Part shown: positions 46,401 to 50,771 of the stretch, in pieces
Numbering within the stretch: position 1 is the first letter of the stretch
Layout of the letters: each line of letters begins with the position of its first letter
NCBI GenBank assembly: GCA_024760905.1
Contig: CM045731.1
Span: forward strand, 56,982,625 to 57,046,624
Reading direction: 5' to 3'
Source of the DNA: Plotosus lineatus
Taxonomy: Eukaryota; Chordata; Actinopteri; Siluriformes; Plotosidae
Length of the DNA: 64,000 nt
Program-made: the position numbers and the translations under genes
Notes under the pieces: model-generated
Told to the model about the DNA's origin: nothing
Seen by the model: the letters and a program-made list of their open reading frames with translations, nothing else
The model's database searches: none

Positions 46401-49400
46401 CTGGACTGTTGCTCAGTGGTCCAAAGTAGTTTTTTCGGATGAAAGCAAATTTTGCATGTCATTTGGAAATCAAGGTGCCAGAGTCTGGAGGAAGACTGGG
46501 GAGAAGGAAATGCCTGAAGTCCAGTGTCAATTACCCACAGTCAATTACCCACATCACCCACAGTGATGGTCTGGGGTGCCATGTCAGCTGCTGGTTTTGG
46601 TCCACTGTGTTTTATCAAGGGCATGGTCAATGCAGCTCGCTATCAGGAGATTTTGGAGCACTTCATGCTTCCATCTGCTGAAAAGCTTTATGGAGATGAT
46701 TTCATTTTTCAGCACGACCTGGCACCTGCTCACAGTGCCAAAACCAACTGGTAAATGGTTTACTGACCATGGTCTTACTGTGCTCAATTGGCCTGCCAAC
46801 TCTCCTGACCCGAACCCCACAGAGAATCTGTGGGATATTGTGAAGAGAAAGTTGAGAGACATCAGACCCAATACTGTGGATGAGCTTAAGGCCACTATTG
46901 AAGCATCCTGGGCCTCCATAACACCTCAGCAGTGCCACAGGCTGATTGCCTCCATGCCACGTCGCATTGAAGCAGTCATTTCTGTAGAAGGATTCCCGAC
47001 CAAGTATTGAGTGCATGACTGAACATATTTATTTAAAAATTGACTTGTTTTGTATTAAAAACACTTTTTTTTTTTTTTTTTTTTTTTGAATTGGTCTTAT
47101 GAAATATGCTAATTTTTTGAGAAAGGGATTTTTGGTTTTTCTTTACTTTTTTTTTGCCAAAATTATCAATATTAAAACAATAAAAGGCTTGAATTACTTT
47201 AGTTGTGTGTAATGAATCTCAAATATATAAAAGTCGAATGTTTATCAGTACATTACAGAAAATAATGAACTTAATCACAATATGCTAATTTATTGAAAAT
47301 GGCCTGTAAGCCACACACCTCTCCTGGAGCCTAGTATTAAATGTACCTCAGGATAATGTTTAATCATGTCATACTTATATTTATAATATCTGTTTATCGA
47401 GTTTGTTATTACTACTTGTTCTTGAATTTCCTTACATTTTCACTTTTGACGTCGGACAACCCTGATCATATCTTCGGATGTTCGTAAAACGAATGTTCAT
47501 AAGTTGGGGGGTGTTTTTTTTTTTTTTTTTTTTTTTTTAAAATTTATTTTTTTTTTAATTTGTGTGCGTCATATATATATATATATATATATATATACCC
47601 ATATATTTTATATATATATATATATTTTATATATATATATATATATTTTATATATATATATATATATTTTATATTATATATGGGTGTGTGTGTGTGTCAC
47701 ACACCCATATATATATATATATATTACATACACACCCACCCACCCACCCATATACATGTACATCTTCTTCTTTTACTTTTGGCTGCTCCCTTCAGGGGTC
47801 GCCACAGCAAATCATCCGTCTCCACCTCACCCTGTCCTCCGCATCTTCTTTTCTGACTCCAACGATCTTCATGTCTTCCTTCATCACATCCATAAATCTC
47901 TTCTTTGGTCTTCCTCGAGGCCTTCTGCCTGGTAGTTCAAACCCCAGCATCCTACTACCAATATACTCACTATCCCTCCTCTGTACATGTCCAAACCATC
48001 TCAATCTAGCCTCTGTGACTTTGTCTCCAAAACATCTTACGTGGGCTGTCCCTTTGAAATACTCATTTCTGATCCTATCCATCCTCGTTACTCCCAGAGA
48101 GAACCTCAACATTTTCATCTCTGCTACCTCCAGCTCTGCCTCCTGCCTTTTCCTCAGCGCCACTGTTTCTAAGCCATACAACATCACTGGCCTCACCACC
48201 GTCTTGTACACTTTTCCCTTCATTCTTGCTGTCACTCTCCTATCGCACATCACACCGGACACTTTTCTCCAACCATTCCAGCCTGCCTGCACACGCTTCT
48301 TCACCTCTTTTCCACACTCTCCATTGCTCTGGATTGTTGAGCCTAAGTACTTAAATTCCTCCACCTTCGTTATCTCTGCTCCCTGTAACATCACTGTTCC
48401 TCCTGGGTCCTTCTCATTTACACACATGTATTCTGATTTTCTGAGGCTAACCTTCATTCCTCTCCTTTCCAGGGCATACCTCCACCTCTCTAGATTTTCC
48501 TGCACTTAGTTCTCTGCTCTCACTACAGATCACAATGTCATCTGCAAACATCACAGTCCATGGAGATTCTTGTCTCACCTCGTCTGTCAGCCTGTCCATC
48601 ACCATAGCAAACAAGAAGGGGCTCAGAGCTGACCCTTGATGCAGTCCCACCTCCACCTTGAATTCGTCGGTCACACCGACAGCACACCTCACCACTGCCT
48701 TACATGTCCTGCACCACTCTAACATACTTCTCTGCCACTCCAGACTTCCTCATGCAATACCACAGTTCTTCTCTTGGCACCCTGTCATATGCTTTTTCCA
48801 GATCCACAAAGGCACAATGTAGCTCCCTCTGACCTTCTCTGTACTTCTCTATTAACATCCTCAAAGCAAACATTGCATCTGTGGTGCTCTTTCTTGGCAT
48901 GAAACCAAACTGTTGTTCACAAATGCTGACCTCTGCCCTTAGTCTAGCTTCCACTATTCTTTCCCATAACTTCATCGTATGGCTCATCAACTTTATCCCT
49001 CTGTAGTTGCTGCAACTCTGCACGTCTCCCGTGTTCTTAAAAATGGGCACCAGTACACTTCTCCTCCACTCCTCCGGCATCTGCTCACTCTCTAGTACCT
49101 TGTTGAATGTTCTTGTCAGAAAATCTACTGCTACCTCTCCTAGACACATCCATACCTCCACAGGTATGTCATCAGGACCAACTGCCTTTCCATTCTTCAT
49201 CCTCTTCAATGCCCTTCTCACTTCACCCTTACTGATCTTTGCTACATCCTGCTGCTCAATGGTCACCTCTTCTACTCTTTGTTCTCTCTCATTTTCCTCA
49301 TTCATCAGCTCTTCAAAGTACTCTTTCCATCTTCCCAGCACACTTCTGTCATCAGTCAATACATTTCCCTCTCTGTCCTTTATCAATCTAACTTGCTGCA

Positions 49401-49881
49401 CATCCTTCCTATCTCTATTTCTCTGCTATGCCAACCTGTATAGATCATTTTCTCCCTCTTTACTATCCAATCTATCATACAAGTCTTCATACGCCCTCTG
49501 TTTGGCCTTAGCCACTGCTACTTTCGCCTTACGCTGTGTCTCCCTGTACTACTGTTTACTCTCTTCGGTCCTCTCAATGTCCCACTTCTTCTTAGCTAAT
49601 CTCTTCCTTTGTACACACTCCTGCACTTCCTCATTCCTCCACCAAGTCTCCTTATCTACTTTCCTTCCAGAGGACACACCAAGTACTCTCCTACCTGTGT
49701 CCCTGATCACATTTGCTGTGGTTGTCCAGTCATTTGGAAGCACTTCCTGGCCACCCAAAGCCTGTTTCAACTCCTCCTTGAAGACAACACGACACTCTTC
49801 CTGTTTCAGCTTCCACCACTTTGTCTTCTGCTCTGCCTTTGCCTTTTTCACCTAATATACACCCATATATATGTGTGTGTA

Positions 49882-49928
<47 letters not shown>

Positions 49929-50307
49929 GCAGGGGCAGTGGTGGTATAGGGCGCTGGATCGCTGAGCCAAAGGTTGGGGGTTCGAGTCCCACTCTCCACA
50001 AGGTTGTCACCCCCCCCCCCCCAGTGCAGCTAACTGGATTATCAAAGGCGGGCCATGTCTCTCACTGTCTATGGTGTGAGGCATGTAAAAGAACCATTGC
50101 TGACTTTCGTAAAGAGTAGGCTGCAAAGTCGTCAGCGTGTTTCTGTCCCTTGCTAAAAGGGTTGTGACAGGAAGGGCATCCGACTTAAAAACCTCTGCCA
50201 AATCAAACGTGCGAATCAGATGAGTCGCTGTGGCGACTCCCGAGTAAAAGGGAAAAAGCTGAAAGGAAGACAGACAGACATATGTGTGTGTATATATATG
50301 TGTGTGC

Positions 50308-50363
<56 letters not shown>

Positions 50364-50740
50364 GTGTGTATATGTGCGTGTGTGTGTGTATATATGTGTG
50401 TGTATACATACACGTGTATATGTATAATTTTTTTTCAACACAAATAATACTAATAAATATGAAAATAAAATCGGACAAGACGATGGAAAAAAATTTGAAC
50501 ATAATCCCAAAAAATGTTTTTTCAATGTTATTGTTTATTTGTTTGTTTTATGTTTACAGTTTGATATAGTTATTATAATGAAATAAAGCAAAACTTTTTA
50601 TCACCTTTTTAATATAACAGATAAAAGGGATTTTAATTTAAATACCAATTATAATATATTCCATGCACTAATTCATCCATCTGTCATCAGGAAAAATCTC
50701 AAATAGTACTGGATGTACTGAATTGAATGCATTGTTGAAC

Positions 50741-50771
<31 letters not shown>

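Larger units (their letters stand above)
44742..47306 (+). mobile_element. Tc1/mariner-type transposon, TA-flanked, with nested MITE
   Basis: Terminal repeats CAGGTACTTCTCAAAAAATG and (right end reversed) CAGGCCATTTTCAATAAATT, continuing with matching AGCATATTGTGATTAAGTTC, are flanked by TA at 44740-44741 and 47307-47308. The transposase remnant is on the plus strand. The element is interrupted at 44825-45805. Confidence 0.9.
44347..47515. mobile_element. TIR element of family X, copy 2 (hosts nested transposons)
   Basis: The left end matches, reversed, the right end of 11743-13830 (GAAGGCCATTCTTTAGACGG and GTTTGTACTGTATACAGTCT). The right end (reversed: CCCAACTTATGAACATTCGT, then TTTTACGAACATCCG) matches that copy's left end. 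Inside sits the Tc1 at 44742-47306, which itself holds a MITE. Confidence 0.6.

Noticed and set aside
47562..48509. 315-codon plus-strand open frame
   Set aside because: It is the antisense shadow of LINE copy 4 reverse transcriptase plus TA/poly-T microsatellite.
49928..49998. Functional tRNA gene
   Set aside because: A- and B-box are present, but the arms do not form a clean cloverleaf and the sequence continues into a SINE body repeated elsewhere.
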